NCBI GenBank assembly: GCA_002255925.1
Contig: NKIH01000005.1
Coordinates: forward strand, 1 to 64,000
Direction of reading: 5' to 3'
DNA: 64,000 nt
DNA from: Burkholderiales bacterium PBB6
GTDB lineage: Bacteria > Pseudomonadota > Gammaproteobacteria > Burkholderiales > Burkholderiaceae_C
This document shows positions 48,598-59,070 of the stretch, piece by piece (the stretch's first letter is position 1; each line of letters starts with the position of its first letter). Both the position numbers and the translations under genes were made by a program. The notes beneath the pieces are model-generated. The model did not search any database and was not told the origin of the DNA. It saw nothing but the letters and a program-made list of their open reading frames with translations.

Positions 48598-51500
48598 ATG
48601 TTCAAACTCTTGCTGGACAACAGCCTGGCCAACCGCCTGCTCGTCATCATCGCAAGCCTGGTGTTGATGGCCTGGGGCGCGTTCACGCTGGCGCACACCT
48701 CGGTCGACGTGTTCCCCGACCTCAACAAACCCACCGTCACCATCATGACGGAGGCCGGCGGCATGGCCGCTGAAGAGGTGGAGCAGCTCATCACCTTCCC
48801 GCTGGAAACCACGATGAACGGCCTGCCCGGTGTGGCGTCGGTGCGTTCCACCTCGTCGGCCGGCTTGTCATTCCTGTACGTCACCTTCAACTGGGACACC
48901 GACATCTACCGCGCCCGCCAGCTCGTGTCCGAGCGGCTGTCGTCGATGGAAGAAGGCCTGGCCGAAGGCGTGGTGCCGCGCATGGGGCCGATCAGCTCGA
49001 TCATGGGCGAGATCATGCAGATCGCCATTCCGGTGGACACGCAGAAGATCAGCCCGATGGCCGTGCGCGAGTACGCCGACTGGGTCTTGCGCCCGCGCCT
49101 GCTGGCGATCTCCGGCGTGGCGCAGGTGGTACCGATCGGCGGTGAAGTGCGGCAGTTCCAGGTGCAGCCCGACACGGCGCGCATGGCCACACTCGGCATC
49201 ACCCACGCGCAAGTCGAAGAAGCGTTGAAGGGGTTTTCGTCGAACACCTCGGGCGGCTTTCTGGCGCTGAACGGGCGCGAATACCTGATCCGCCACATCG
49301 GCCGCACCTCACGCTTGGACGACCTGCGCGACTTGGCGATCACCGCCAAGGCCGGCCAGCCCGTGCTGCTGCGCCAGGTGGCCGAGGTGACTTTTGCAGC
49401 GGCCCCGCAACGCGGTGATGCCGGCTTTGAAGGCCAGCCCGCCGTGATTCTCGGCATCCAGAAGCAGCCCACGGCCGACACCATCGCACTGACCCGGTCG
49501 ATTGAAGAGGCGTTGGGTGGCTTGAAGTCCTCGCTGCCGGCGGGCATGGCCGAGCCGCGTGTCACCTTCCGCCAGGCCAGCTTCATCGAGGCCTCGATCA
49601 CCACGCTGCAAGGCAAGTTGATCGGCGCCTCGGTGTTCGTCGCGGTGATCCTGTTCTTCTTTCTCGGCACGCTGCGGCCCACGGTGATCGCGCTCACGGC
49701 CATCCCGGTGTCGATCTTCATCACCGCACTGGTGTTCAGGCATTTCGGCCTGTCGATCAACACGATGACGCTGGGCGGCCTGGCCATTGCCATTGGCGGG
49801 CTGGTGGACGACGCGGTGGTGGGCGTGGAAAACGTACTGCGCCGGCTGAAGGCAGAGCGTGCCCACGCGCCGGGCCAGCGCCTGCACCCGATCGAGGTGG
49901 TGGCGCGCGCGACGATGGAAGTGCGATCGGCCATCCTCTACGCCACCATCATCATCGTGCTGGTGTTCATCCCGCTGTTTGCACTGCCGGGGCTGGAGGG
50001 CAAGCTCTTCGTGCCGCTGGGCATCGCGTTCATCGTCTCGACGCTGGCCTCGCTGATGGTGTCGGTGACGATCACGCCGGTGCTCAGCTTCTACCTGCTG
50101 CCACGCATGAAGCACCTGGAGCACGACGACACGCGCGTGCTGGCCTGGCTGAAGGCGCGCTACCGCAGCAGCCTGCAACGCGTGCTGCAGGCGCCCAAGG
50201 CCGCGATGGCGGCGGCTGGTGTGGCGGTGCTGGTGGCGGGGGCTTCCGTGCCGTTTTTCCCGACCACCTTCCTGCCGCCTTTCAACGAAGGCACGCTGCT
50301 CATCGGCCTGCGCCTGAACCCCGGCGTGACGCTGGCGGAAACCTCTGCCCTGGCCCGACAGGCCGAGGTGCTGGTCAGCCAGGTGCCCGAGGTGACGCAC
50401 GTGGGGCGCCGCAGCGGCCGCGCCGAGCTGGATGAACATGCCGAAGGCGTGCATGTGAGCGAGCTGGACGTGGGCCTGCTGCCCACCGCGCAACTCACGC
50501 GCAGCATGGACGAGATCCGGGCCGACATCCGGGCGCGGCTGGTGAACCTGCCGGCGGCGCTGGAGATCGGCCAGCCCATCTCGCACCGCATTGACCACAT
50601 GCTCTCCGGCGTGCGCTCGCAGATCGCCATCAAGATCTTCGGCGAAGACCTGGACGCGCTGCGTGGCCAGGCCGACGCCCTGCAAAGCAGGCTAGCCAGC
50701 ATCCCGGGCATTGCCGACTTGGCCGTGGAAAAGCAGGTGCTGGCGCCGCAGATCAAGGTGCGCATCAACCACGAGGCCGCCGCCCAATACGGCGTGCCCG
50801 CACCCCAGGTGCTGGCCACGCTGCAGGCCATGGTCGAAGGCGAGAAGGTGACGCAGATCGTCGAGGGCGGACGGCGCTTCGCGCTGGTGATGCGGCTGCC
50901 TGAATCGGCACGCTCCATCGAGGGCCTGGGCCAGATCCTGATCGACACGCCGAGTGGCCGCGTGCCGCTGTCGAGCATCGCCACGATCGAAGACGGCGAC
51001 GGGCCGAACCAGATCAGCCGCGACGACGGCAAGCGGCGCATCGTGCTCTCGGCCAATGCATCGGGCCGTGCGCTCTCGGACATCGTCGCCGACATCCGCC
51101 GGGTGGTGGCCGACACCCGCCTGCCCGACGGTTACTTCATCACCCTGGGCGGGCAGTTCCAGGCGCAGGAAGAAGCCTCACGGCTGGTGGGCATGCTCTC
51201 GGTGGTGTCGCTGGTGCTGATGTTCGTGGTGCTGTACAGCCGCTACAAATCGGCGGTGCTGTCAGCGCTCATCATGGTGAACATTCCGCTGGCCTTGGTG
51301 GGTGCGGTGGCCGGCCTGTGGCTGTCGGGACAGCCGCTGTCAGTGGCAGCGCTGGTGGGCTTCATCACGCTGGCGGGCATCTCGGTGCGCAACGGCATCC
51401 TGAAGGTCAGCCACTACATCAACCTGATGCGCTTCGAGGGCGAAGCGTTCAGCCCGGAACTCATCGTGCGCGGCTCACTCGAACGCCTGAGCCCGGTGCT

Positions 51501-51717
51501 GATGACCGCGCTGGTGACCGCGTTTGCGCTGGCACCGCTGCTGTTTGAAGCCGAGCAACCCGGCACCGAAGTGCTGCACCCGGTGGCCGTGGTGATCTTC
51601 TCCGGCCTGATCAGCGCCACCCTGCTGGACACCTTCCTGACGCCAGCGATGTTCTGGGTGTTCGGGCGCAAGGCAGCGGAGGGGCTGATGCAGGACAGGG
51701 AAGCGGAGGCGTTGTGA
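48598..51717 (+). CDS. czcA: Heavy-metal RND pump (CzcA/CusA family)
   Basis: A 1039-residue inner-membrane exporter with 12 predicted helices. Helix 4 contains [19 protein letters not shown] with D404, D405 and E411. The first Asp of the zinc-type DFGxxVD signature is replaced by Ala, so it resembles the AIGxxVD group of CusA-like or HME5-like pumps more than classical Czc[26 protein letters not shown]-type EQLITFPLE and [16 protein letters not shown] are conserved. The metal exported cannot be stated with certainty. It completes the operon, whose transcript should stop at the hairpin at 51748-51782. No CzcRS regulators are in the window. Confidence 0.93.
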   Translation: MFKLLLDNSLANRLLVIIASLVLMAWGAFTLAHTSVDVFPDLNKPTVTIMTEAGGMAAEEVEQLITFPLETTMNGLPGVASVRSTSSAGLSFLYVTFNWDTDIYRARQLVSERLSSMEEGLAEGVVPRMGPISSIMGEIMQIAIPVDTQKISPMAVREYADWVLRPRLLAISGVAQVVPIGGEVRQFQVQPDTARMATLGITHAQVEEALKGFSSNTSGGFLALNGREYLIRHIGRTSRLDDLRDLAITAKAGQPVLLRQVAEVTFAAAPQRGDAGFEGQPAVILGIQKQPTADTIALTRSIEEALGGLKSSLPAGMAEPRVTFRQASFIEASITTLQGKLIGASVFVAVILFFFLGTLRPTVIALTAIPVSIFITALVFRHFGLSINTMTLGGLAIAIGGLVDDAVVGVENVLRRLKAERAHAPGQRLHPIEVVARATMEVRSAILYATIIIVLVFIPLFALPGLEGKLFVPLGIAFIVSTLASLMVSVTITPVLSFYLLPRMKHLEHDDTRVLAWLKARYRSSLQRVLQAPKAAMAAAGVAVLVAGASVPFFPTTFLPPFNEGTLLIGLRLNPGVTLAETSALARQAEVLVSQVPEVTHVGRRSGRAELDEHAEGVHVSELDVGLLPTAQLTRSMDEIRADIRARLVNLPAALEIGQPISHRIDHMLSGVRSQIAIKIFGEDLDALRGQADALQSRLASIPGIADLAVEKQVLAPQIKVRINHEAAAQYGVPAPQVLATLQAMVEGEKVTQIVEGGRRFALVMRLPESARSIEGLGQILIDTPSGRVPLSSIATIEDGDGPNQISRDDGKRRIVLSANASGRALSDIVADIRRVVADTRLPDGYFITLGGQFQAQEEASRLVGMLSVVSLVLMFVVLYSRYKSAVLSALIMVNIPLALVGAVAGLWLSGQPLSVAALVGFITLAGISVRNGILKVSHYINLMRFEGEAFSPELIVRGSLERLSPVLMTALVTAFALAPLLFEAEQPGTEVLHPVAVVIFSGLISATLLDTFLTPAMFWVFGRKAAEGLMQDREAEAL

Positions 51718-51747
51718 TCTGCAGGGCCGGTTGACCGGCCTTGCGTG

Positions 51748-51782
51748 ATGGGCGTGGGGCAATGCTCCGCGCCCATTTTTTT
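51748..51782 (+). terminator. Rho-independent terminator of the czc operon
   Basis: ATGGGCG and CGCCCAT form the stem base, extended by TGGGG/CTCCG pairing, and eight T residues follow. It begins 31 bases after the czcA stop. A separate GGCCGGT-TG-ACCGGCC hairpin (51725-51740) precedes it. Confidence 0.88.
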
Positions 51783-51847
51783 GTGCCGCATGCAGGTGCT
51801 GCACGGCGCATCGCCGACGAGTGTCTCGGCGGTCGTGCTTCAAGACC

Positions 51848-52387
51848 TCAGAACTTGGCGCCGCTCATGGCCGCCATGAAGGCCATCGGGTTCCAGTACT
51901 CGCGGTAGTTGACGATCAAGCCGTGGCGAAACGTCACCACGGTGGCGTAGCTCATCTCGTAGGGGTTGCCGTTGCTGATCACGCGGCCGGATGCGCTCCA
52001 TTCGGCGATGGCGACGTCGGGGTCTTCGGAGGCGTGAATCTTCAGCGTCGGAATGGTCTTGACGTCGATGGCCTTCGGATAGTCCTTGAGGTAGGCGTAG
52101 ATGGCTGCGCGGCCGACCAGCTTCCTGGCCGCCGGGTCTGGCGAGAACGGGAATTCGACGACGACGTTCTCGTCGCACAGGTCTGCCCAGCCCTTCATGT
52201 CCTTGGCCAGGAAGGTGTCCAGGCTGCGCTTGAGCAGTTGCGTGGCCGTCATGTTTTTGCTGACGACCTGGGCTTGTGCGGGCGCAGCGATCGCGGCCAT
52301 CGCGAGCGTTGCTGCGGCCACCAGCTGCCGCCGACCGGTGCGGTGGGCGATGGTCTGGTCCCGGTGTGCGTTGAGTGGCCTGTTCAT
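51848..52387 (-). CDS. Exported SnoaL-like (NTF2-fold) protein
   Basis: A 179-residue protein. The signal peptide (RRQLVAAATLAMAAIAAPAQAQ) could be a twin-arginine signal (TGRRQLV). The mature part has the NTF2/SnoaL cone fold: LLKRSLDTFLAKDMKGWADLCDENVVVEFPF, TLKIHASEDPDVAIAEWSASG, and RHGLIVNYREYWNPMAF, quoted by short parts. SnoaL-like proteins include polyketide cyclases and ketosteroid isomerases, but most small ones are of unknown function. It follows the reductase gene on the same strand by 83 bases, a hint of a joint pathway. Confidence 0.85.
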   Translation of the reverse strand: MNRPLNAHRDQTIAHRTGRRQLVAAATLAMAAIAAPAQAQVVSKNMTATQLLKRSLDTFLAKDMKGWADLCDENVVVEFPFSPDPAARKLVGRAAIYAYLKDYPKAIDVKTIPTLKIHASEDPDVAIAEWSASGRVISNGNPYEMSYATVVTFRHGLIVNYREYWNPMAFMAAMSGAKF

Positions 52388-52470
52388 GGATGAATCCGTG
52401 GAAGTCGTGAGGGCGGTGAAGGGCGCGATGAGCGAAGCGTGCAGCCGAGCATCAACTCAGCCGTGCCAGC

Positions 52471-53115
52471 TCAGACCTTGATGAAGTTGGTGGCGGACAG
52501 GCTGCCGAAAGGCAGTTGCGAGAGACGCCCACCCGTGGCCAGCGAGCCAAGGTCGACCGGGAAGTAGCCGATGGCTTCCAGCACCTGGCGAACAGCCTGC
52601 TTGGCATCTGCGTCGTCGCCGGCATAGAACTGCACCCGTTGGCCGCCAGACACTTCGGGCTGCGCCAGCACGTTCACGTCGAGGTGGTTCAACGCCTTGA
52701 CGACGCGGGCGCCCGGCAGCAGGTCGCGAACCACTTCGCTCGACGAGCGGCCACCCAGATCGATGGCCTTGATGCCGTAGGCGGCAAGCGGGTTGCTCGG
52801 GTCCTGGGCGTCCGGCGAGTTGGGGTCCAGGAACTCGACGGGGTTGGTGCCGTCGATGACGATGCGGTTGTTCCAGGCGGGCAGGTTCGACAGTGCGGTG
52901 CCGAGGTCGGTCCAGCGCACCGCGATGAGCACAATGTCGGCCGAGGCGGCTTCTGCCACGGTGCCGGCGGTGATGCGGCCGCCAAGTTCCGCGACCAGCG
53001 GGGCCAGTGACTCCGGGCCACGGCGGGTCGAAATGGTGGCTGCGATGCCCTTGTTGGCGAGGGCACGAGCCACGTTGCTGCCGAGTGCGCCGGAGCCGAT
53101 GATGCCGATGTTCAT
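52471..53115 (-). CDS. NADP-binding reductase (coenzyme F420-dependent-like fold)
   Basis: A 214-residue protein starting MNIGIIGSGALGSNVARAL, a Rossmann GxGxxG/A dinucleotide site, followed by ISTRRGPESL, which has an Arg pair suited to the NADP phosphate. ADIVLIAVRW and VIDGTNPVEFL are typical of the NADPH-dependent F420 reductase-like family. Substrate unknown. It is divergent from the LysR gene at 53271 across an interval with a perfect LysR-type box, so that LysR probably controls it and the SnoaL gene. Confidence 0.87.
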   Translation of the reverse strand: MNIGIIGSGALGSNVARALANKGIAATISTRRGPESLAPLVAELGGRITAGTVAEAASADIVLIAVRWTDLGTALSNLPAWNNRIVIDGTNPVEFLDPNSPDAQDPSNPLAAYGIKAIDLGGRSSSEVVRDLLPGARVVKALNHLDVNVLAQPEVSGGQRVQFYAGDDADAKQAVRQVLEAIGYFPVDLGSLATGGRLSQLPFGSLSATNFIKV

Positions 53116-53214
53116 GATGTCGTCTTTCGTTGAGTTGGGTGCAAGGGAGAGGCTGGGAAGACCTGGTGTTGGGGTGCCTCGATTCGATGACCGAAGCATA
53201 AAAAGCCGGTGTTT

Positions 53215-53235
53215 GATTGACTAGACGGCACAATC
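53215..53235. promoter_or_regulatory. LysR-type operator (GATTG-N11-CAATC)
   Basis: A perfect inverted repeat of the T-N11-A class lies in the 155-base interval between the divergent reductase and LysR genes, 36 bases before the LysR start. This is the standard position of a LysR autoregulatory and activation site. Confidence 0.75.
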
Positions 53236-53270
53236 GGATTGAACTCGTCCATAAAAGCACCCAATCGACC

Positions 53271-54200
53271 ATGCTCGATCTCAACGACGTCGCTGTCTTC
53301 GTGCAGGTGGTGCGCCATGGCAGCTTTGCCGCGGCAGCCCGCCAGCTGGGCATCCCGCCCAACACCTTGAGTCGCCGGGTGCAGCAACTCGAAACGCAGC
53401 TGGGTACCCGGCTGATGCAGCGATCCACCCGCAAGCTGTCGCTCACCAGCGCGGGGCAAGAGTTCCACGACCGCTGCGCCGACGCGGTGGAGGGCCTGGT
53501 CGACGCGGGCCAGTCCCTGCTCTCGCGCAACGACATACCCAGCGGGCTAGTGCGCGTGGCGGCGCCGGCCGACTTCTTCGACTTCTTCCCGATGGAATGG
53601 CTCGCACACTTCCTGGCCGAGCACCCGCAGGTTCGGGTGGACTTCGTGCTCAGCGATGCGCGCGCAGACCTGATTGCCGACCGCATAGATGTCGCCATCC
53701 GCGGCGGTGTGCTGGAAGACTCCGGTCTCTTCGCTCGCCGCGTGCTTGACGCCGGGCTGGACGGCCTGGTGGCGAGCCCGGCGTACATCGCGGCGCGTGG
53801 CATGCCCGCGTCCTTGCAGGACCTGGATGACCACGATTGCCTGACTTTCGCGCACCCCAGCGGACGAGCAACCTGGCGCCTGTCAGGGCCCGATGGCACC
53901 GACGTCGAGGTGCAGGTGGCCGGCCGGCTTTGCGGCAATACCGTGCAGGTCTTGCGGAAAGCTGCGCTGGCGGGGATGGGCATTGCGCTGCTGCCTGCCA
54001 CGATGACGCGGCGGGAGCTGCGTGCCGGCCTGCTGGTACCGGTGCTGCCCCACCTCCACCGCATGGGGCACGGCGTGCACCTGGTCTACGCCAGCCGCCG
54101 GCATCTGCCCTCGGCCGTGTCCGCGTTCATCGAGCTGGTGGCCGACAAGCTGGGTGACTTCGCAGACCTGCCGATGAAGACGCCGGCCACACCGGCCTGA
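53271..54200 (+). CDS. LysR-family transcriptional regulator
   Basis: A 309-residue regulator starting MLDLNDVAVFVQVVRHGSF. The HTH continues AAAARQLGIPPNTLSRRVQQLE, quoted here as RQLGIPPNTLSRR. The effector domain shows LVRVAAPADFFDFFPMEWLA, ADRIDVAIRGG and a C-terminal GMGIALLPATMTRR. It is divergently transcribed from the NADP reductase and SnoaL genes. ATG 53271 is chosen because the residues start at the canonical HTH position; the frame is open 18 codons further but into the operator. Confidence 0.9.
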   Translation: MLDLNDVAVFVQVVRHGSFAAAARQLGIPPNTLSRRVQQLETQLGTRLMQRSTRKLSLTSAGQEFHDRCADAVEGLVDAGQSLLSRNDIPSGLVRVAAPADFFDFFPMEWLAHFLAEHPQVRVDFVLSDARADLIADRIDVAIRGGVLEDSGLFARRVLDAGLDGLVASPAYIAARGMPASLQDLDDHDCLTFAHPSGRATWRLSGPDGTDVEVQVAGRLCGNTVQVLRKAALAGMGIALLPATMTRRELRAGLLVPVLPHLHRMGHGVHLVYASRRHLPSAVSAFIELVADKLGDFADLPMKTPATPA

Positions 54201-54371
54201 AGTGCGCGCTGCCGCCTGTGAAGGCGGCCTTCCAGCGACATGGCCTAAGTTGCCGACCATGGACAAGCGCAGATAACATCGATCATTTGGCGCCATTCCA
54301 GCGGTTCAGCACTCGGCTGCTCAAATCAGAATCGGCGGGTATGCCACGCTTTGACGAATCACTTCGGAACC

Positions 54372-57300
54372 ATGACGATGTCCGCACCCGCCCGAGGCGA
54401 TGAAGCCAGCAGCATGGCGGCGCTCAGGCGCTTGCAGGTCCTCGACTCTGCGCCCGAGGCCGAGTTCGACGCCCTGGTCCAGGTCGCCTCCTCCATCTGC
54501 GGCGTCCCCATCTCGCTCATCAGCCTGATCGACACGGAACGGCAGTGGTTCAAGGCCAATGTCGGCTTGCCCGGGGTCGATGAGACGCCGCGCGAGTACG
54601 CGTTCTGCGCACATGCCGTGCTGGGCAACGACCTGTTCGAGGTTGAAGACGCCACGAAGGACCCGCGTTTTGCCGACAACCCGCTGGTCGTCGGCCAGCC
54701 CGACATCCGCTTCTACGCCGGCGCACCACTCACCCTCAGCGGGGGTGAGACGGTGGGCACGCTGTGCGTGATCGACCGCGAGCCACGCAAGTTGACCGAT
54801 CAGCAGAGAGATGTGCTGCGCCAGCTGTCAGTGGCGGCCACCAAGCTGCTGGAAGGCCGTCTGGCGCTGCGTGAACATGCTGCCGCCGCGCAGGCCGCCG
54901 CCGCCGTCGAGAAGGACCTGCGCCTGGTGGTCGAGAACGTGCCGGCGATGATCGCCTACTGGAACGCCGACCTGACCTGCCGTTTCGCCAACCCGGCCTA
55001 CCAGGTCTGGTTTGGCGTGGCCCCCGACCAGCTGGTCGGCAAGCACATCAGCGAGTTGCTGGGACCGGCGCTCTATGAATTGAACCGACCCTACCTCGAG
55101 GCAGCCCTGCAAGGCCAGGTGCAGAGCTTCGAGCGCAAGATGACGGGGCCCTCTGGCACGAGCCGCTGGAGCCTGGCCCAGTACGTCCCCGATGTGGTCG
55201 ACGGCAAGACCTGCGGGCTGCTGGTCCATATCGCCGATGTCACCTCGCTCAAATCTACCGAAGACGCCTTGCGTCTCGAGATGGCTGAGACCGCGCGTGC
55301 GCATGAGCTGCTGTTGACCAGCTCTGCCGAGCTGGCCCGTGCCCAGCAACTGGGCGCCATTGGCAGCTGGTCCTGGCAGGTCTCCGCCGACGAGGTGGAG
55401 TGGTCGGCCGAACTTTTCCGCATCTTCGGCTGCGACCCGGCACAGGGCGCGCCGTCGTTCGCACAGCAAGCCCGCCTATACAAGCCCGACAGCTTTGCCC
55501 GCCTGCAGGAAACCGTTGGCAAGGCACTGGCAACCGGCGGGGCCTACACGCTGGACCTGCACTACCAGCGTCCGGACGGGCACGAGGGGTGGGTTGAAGC
55601 CCGGGGTGAAGCCGTCTGCGATGCCGCGGGACGCATCACGGGCCTGCGCGGCACGCTCCAGGAGGTCACGCAACGCCGGAAAGAACAGCAGGCCCTCGAA
55701 GTGGCGCACGACCGCTTGCGGGTGATGTACGAGCAGACGCCGGCCCTGCTGCATTCGATCGACGCCGAGGGCCGCCTGCTGCATGTCAGCGATGCCTGGC
55801 TGGCTCGCCTGGGATACCGGCGTGAAGACGTCATTGGCCGCCCGTCGGTGGATTTCCTGACTGAAGCATCGCGCCAGCGGGCCCGCGAGCAGGCGCTGCC
55901 AGCCCTGTTTGCCACCGGTCGGGTTGACAACGTGCCCTACCAGCTGGTGACGCGCGACGGCGAGATCGTGGACATCTTGCTGTCGGCGTTGATGGAGCGT
56001 GACCTGCATGGTCAGCCCGTGCGCAGCCTGTCGGTGATGACCGACGTGACGGCCCGCCTGCGCGCAGAGCGTGAACTGGCCCGTGAACACGAGCGCCTGC
56101 GCAACCTGATTGAAGGCACCAACGCCGGGACCTGGGAATGGAATGTCCAGACCGGTGAGGTGATCGTCAACCCGCGCTGGGGCGAGATCCTCGGCTGGAG
56201 CGTGAGCGACCTGGGTGTGGTGACCAACCAGTTCCGTGCGGACATCGCCCACCCCGACGAGGTGGAGGATTCACGCCGCCTGCTGCGCGAGCATTTCGCC
56301 GGACGCAGCGACGCCTACGTGGCCGAGGTGCGCCTGCGACACCGTGATGGCCACTGGATCTGGCTGGAAGACCGCGGCCGCCTCATCACCCGCACAGCTG
56401 ACGGCCGGCCGGAGTGGATGTTCGGCATCCACGTCGACATCACGGAACGCAAGCAACGCGACGAAGCCCTGCAGCGACTCAGCGCAGAGCTGAGCGAGCA
56501 GCACGAGTTGATGCGCGTCACCCTGCAATCCATTGGTGATGCGGTCATCACGACCGATGCCTCCGGCAGCGTGACCTGGCTGAACCCCGTTGCGGAACGC
56601 ATGACCGGCTGGCTGGTCAGCGAGGCCAAGGGGCGGCCGCTGACGCAGGTCTTCCACATCGTCAACGAAGAAACCCGCGCCCTGACGGAGAACCCGGTCA
56701 CGACCTGCCTGGCGCAGGGAAAGATCGTCGGCCTGGCCAACCACACGCTGCTGATCTCGCGCGACGGCACCGAGTTCGGCATCGAAGACTCGGCAGCGCC
56801 GATCCGCAACGCCGCCGGCGACATGCTGGGCGTCGTGCTGGTCTTCCACGACGTGTCAGAGCAGCGGCGCATGTCAGGCGAGATGACCTACCGCGCCACG
56901 CACGACGCCTTGACCGGCCTGGTGAACCGGGCCGAGTTCGAGGTCCGGCTGCTGCGTCTGCTGCACAAGTCGCATGAAGAGCAGAGTGAACATGCACTGC
57001 TGTACGTCGATCTGGACCAGTTCAAGCTCGTCAACGACGCCTGCGGCCACGCCATCGGCGATCAACTGCTGCAGCAGATGGGCAAGCTGTTTGGCGAAAC
57101 CGTGCGCACGCGCGACACCCTGGCGCGGCTGGGCGGCGACGAGTTCGCGATCATTCTTGAGCATTGCACGGCGGATCAGGCGGCCCAGGTGGCCCAGAAG
57201 ATCTGCGACCGCATGGACGACTTCCGGTTCATCCACGACGACCGCCGGTTCCGCATCGGCGCGAGCATCGGGCTGGTGCCCGTGGACAAGCGTTGGGCCA

Positions 57301-58190
57301 GCATTGCCGCCATCCTGCAGGCGGCGGACACCTCCTGCTACGCCGCCAAGGAGGCTGGCCGCAACCGCGTGCATGTCTGGTTTGATACCGACGTGGCCAT
57401 GCGCGCCCGCCAGTTCGAGATGCAATGGACGTCACGCATCGAGCGTGCGCTGGACGATGACGGCTTCGTGCTGTTCGCACAGCGCATGCAGGGCCTGACA
57501 ACGGCGCAGGAGGGCCTGCATGCCGAGGTGCTGCTGCGCATGAAGAATGAGGACGGCACCCTGACCCAGCCGGGCGCCTTCCTGCCTGCGGCGGAACGGT
57601 TCCATCTCGTCTCGCGCGTTGACCGCTGGGTGCTGAAACAGGCGGTGGACTGGATGGCGGCACTCCCGGACATCAGCATCATCGACACGCTGAGCGTCAA
57701 CCTCTCGGGCCAGTCCGTGGGCGACCGGGCGTTTCATGCCTGGGCCAAAACCATGCTGCTGCAGGCCGGCTCCGACGTCTGCTCACGGCTTTGCCTGGAG
57801 ATCACCGAGACGGCCACGGTCACGAACCTGGCCGACGCGGCCATCTTCATCGCCGCCGTTCGGGCTGCAGGCGTCAAGGTGGCGCTCGATGACTTCGGCG
57901 CGGGCGCCTCGTCCTTCGGTTATCTGAAGACCCTGCCGGTGGACTACCTCAAGATCGACGGCCAGTTCATCCGCGACCTGACGCAAGACCCGCTGGACGA
58001 CGCCGCCGTGCGCTGCTTCACCGATGTGGCGAGGGTGGTGGGCGTCAAGACGGTCGCCGAATTTGTCGAACAACCCGACGTGCTGGCGCGACTGCGACAG
58101 ATCGGTGTGGACTACGCCCAGGGCTACCTGATCCACCGCCCGGAGCCCATCGACATGCTGATCCAGGAAGCCCTGGTGCCGGCGTCCTGA
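54372..58190 (+). CDS. GAF/multi-PAS GGDEF-EAL c-di-GMP protein
   Basis: A 1272-residue cytoplasmic signalling protein. Order: GAF domain (about residues 20-165), then four to five PAS/PAC modules (about 190-820, including VPAMIAYWNADLTCRFANPAYQVWFG and DGHWIWLEDRGRL), a GGDEF domain with intact G921-G922-D923-E924-F925, and an EAL domain with E1052-V-L-L-R-M, SVNLSGQS, LEITETATVT and LDDFGAGASSFG. Both active sites look intact (EVL is a common EAL variant). It should make or degrade c-di-GMP in response to cues sensed by its GAF and PAS modules; the signals are unknown. ATG 54378 is an alternative start. No transmembrane segment. Confidence 0.92.
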   Translation: MTMSAPARGDEASSMAALRRLQVLDSAPEAEFDALVQVASSICGVPISLISLIDTERQWFKANVGLPGVDETPREYAFCAHAVLGNDLFEVEDATKDPRFADNPLVVGQPDIRFYAGAPLTLSGGETVGTLCVIDREPRKLTDQQRDVLRQLSVAATKLLEGRLALREHAAAAQAAAAVEKDLRLVVENVPAMIAYWNADLTCRFANPAYQVWFGVAPDQLVGKHISELLGPALYELNRPYLEAALQGQVQSFERKMTGPSGTSRWSLAQYVPDVVDGKTCGLLVHIADVTSLKSTEDALRLEMAETARAHELLLTSSAELARAQQLGAIGSWSWQVSADEVEWSAELFRIFGCDPAQGAPSFAQQARLYKPDSFARLQETVGKALATGGAYTLDLHYQRPDGHEGWVEARGEAVCDAAGRITGLRGTLQEVTQRRKEQQALEVAHDRLRVMYEQTPALLHSIDAEGRLLHVSDAWLARLGYRREDVIGRPSVDFLTEASRQRAREQALPALFATGRVDNVPYQLVTRDGEIVDILLSALMERDLHGQPVRSLSVMTDVTARLRAERELAREHERLRNLIEGTNAGTWEWNVQTGEVIVNPRWGEILGWSVSDLGVVTNQFRADIAHPDEVEDSRRLLREHFAGRSDAYVAEVRLRHRDGHWIWLEDRGRLITRTADGRPEWMFGIHVDITERKQRDEALQRLSAELSEQHELMRVTLQSIGDAVITTDASGSVTWLNPVAERMTGWLVSEAKGRPLTQVFHIVNEETRALTENPVTTCLAQGKIVGLANHTLLISRDGTEFGIEDSAAPIRNAAGDMLGVVLVFHDVSEQRRMSGEMTYRATHDALTGLVNRAEFEVRLLRLLHKSHEEQSEHALLYVDLDQFKLVNDACGHAIGDQLLQQMGKLFGETVRTRDTLARLGGDEFAIILEHCTADQAAQVAQKICDRMDDFRFIHDDRRFRIGASIGLVPVDKRWASIAAILQAADTSCYAAKEAGRNRVHVWFDTDVAMRARQFEMQWTSRIERALDDDGFVLFAQRMQGLTTAQEGLHAEVLLRMKNEDGTLTQPGAFLPAAERFHLVSRVDRWVLKQAVDWMAALPDISIIDTLSVNLSGQSVGDRAFHAWAKTMLLQAGSDVCSRLCLEITETATVTNLADAAIFIAAVRAAGVKVALDDFGAGASSFGYLKTLPVDYLKIDGQFIRDLTQDPLDDAAVRCFTDVARVVGVKTVAEFVEQPDVLARLRQIGVDYAQGYLIHRPEPIDMLIQEALVPAS

Positions 58191-58254
58191 GCCGACCGAG
58201 CAGGTCGCTCAAGCGCGCAGCCTGGACCGGGAAGGCCCCGGTCGGCAAAACGGG

Positions 58255-59070
58255 CTAGGCCGCCTGCGTGGCGGCTGCGCGGCTGGTCTCGGCGCACTGA
58301 AGCGCTGACAACACAGCCTCAACGGGCCAACCCATCTGGGCCGCCACGGTGTTGACGACCTCGGTGAGCCGGACAGGACCGGCCGTGACGGCCTTGGCCA
58401 GCACCGACAAGGCCAGGATGGGTCGGTGGGCCCGGTGCGCCGGAAGCCGCCATTCCATCTGGGCCGCCACATGATGGCGAACACTGTGCACCGCCGCCGG
58501 CGCCAGCCCCCAGGTCTCGCACATGGCGGCGCCCAGGGCATCGTGGCCCACACCAAACATCTCGTGCTCTCGGAAGATCAGGGCTTGATCGTCTTCGACC
58601 GAGGCCAAGAGTGCGCCATAACGCTCAGGTGCATGGCGCAGGAAGATCGCCTTGCCGCATTCCTCGAACAAGCCGGCCGAATGCGCGACCCAGGGGTCCA
58701 CACACAAGGTGCCGCCCAGTTGGGTCATGGCCCTGGCCCGGGCAGAGGAACTTTCCCACAGCGCATCGAGTGCAACCGACCGCGGGAAGGCCGCGCGCAA
58801 GCCCATCTGCAAGGTGAGCGCGGCCACCTCTTGGGTGCCGAGGTAGGTCAGCGCATGCCGCACGGTCTGGACGTTGCCCGCGAACCCGAACAGCGAAGAA
58901 TTGACCACTCGAAGGACGGACGCCGCCAGGCCCAGGTCTGACTCGATGATGGCGCTGACATCCGCTGCCTGGTGCGCGGGATTGGCCAGCAGACTCGTCA
59001 GTTCCTGGATGGCTTTCGGCTGCGTCGGGATCTGGATATTCAAGGCGTGAATCGTGGCATCAGCGGACAT
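58255..59070 (-). CDS. HDOD-domain protein
   Basis: A 271-residue cytoplasmic protein. HDOD core: IPTQPKAIQELTSLLANPAH at the start, LAASVLRVVNSSLFGF, VQTVRHALTYLGTQEVAALTL and, later, HSAGLFEECGKAIF and HEMFGVGHDALGAAMCETWGL, in which the HD-type metal residues are only partly kept. HDOD proteins scaffold two-component and c-di-GMP pathways. It is convergent with the GGDEF-EAL gene (65 bases apart), so a shared signalling role is a reasonable guess. ATG 59070 is the first residue of the conserved region. Confidence 0.88.
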   Translation of the reverse strand: MSADATIHALNIQIPTQPKAIQELTSLLANPAHQAADVSAIIESDLGLAASVLRVVNSSLFGFAGNVQTVRHALTYLGTQEVAALTLQMGLRAAFPRSVALDALWESSSARARAMTQLGGTLCVDPWVAHSAGLFEECGKAIFLRHAPERYGALLASVEDDQALIFREHEMFGVGHDALGAAMCETWGLAPAAVHSVRHHVAAQMEWRLPAHRAHRPILALSVLAKAVTAGPVRLTEVVNTVAAQMGWPVEAVLSALQCAETSRAAATQAA

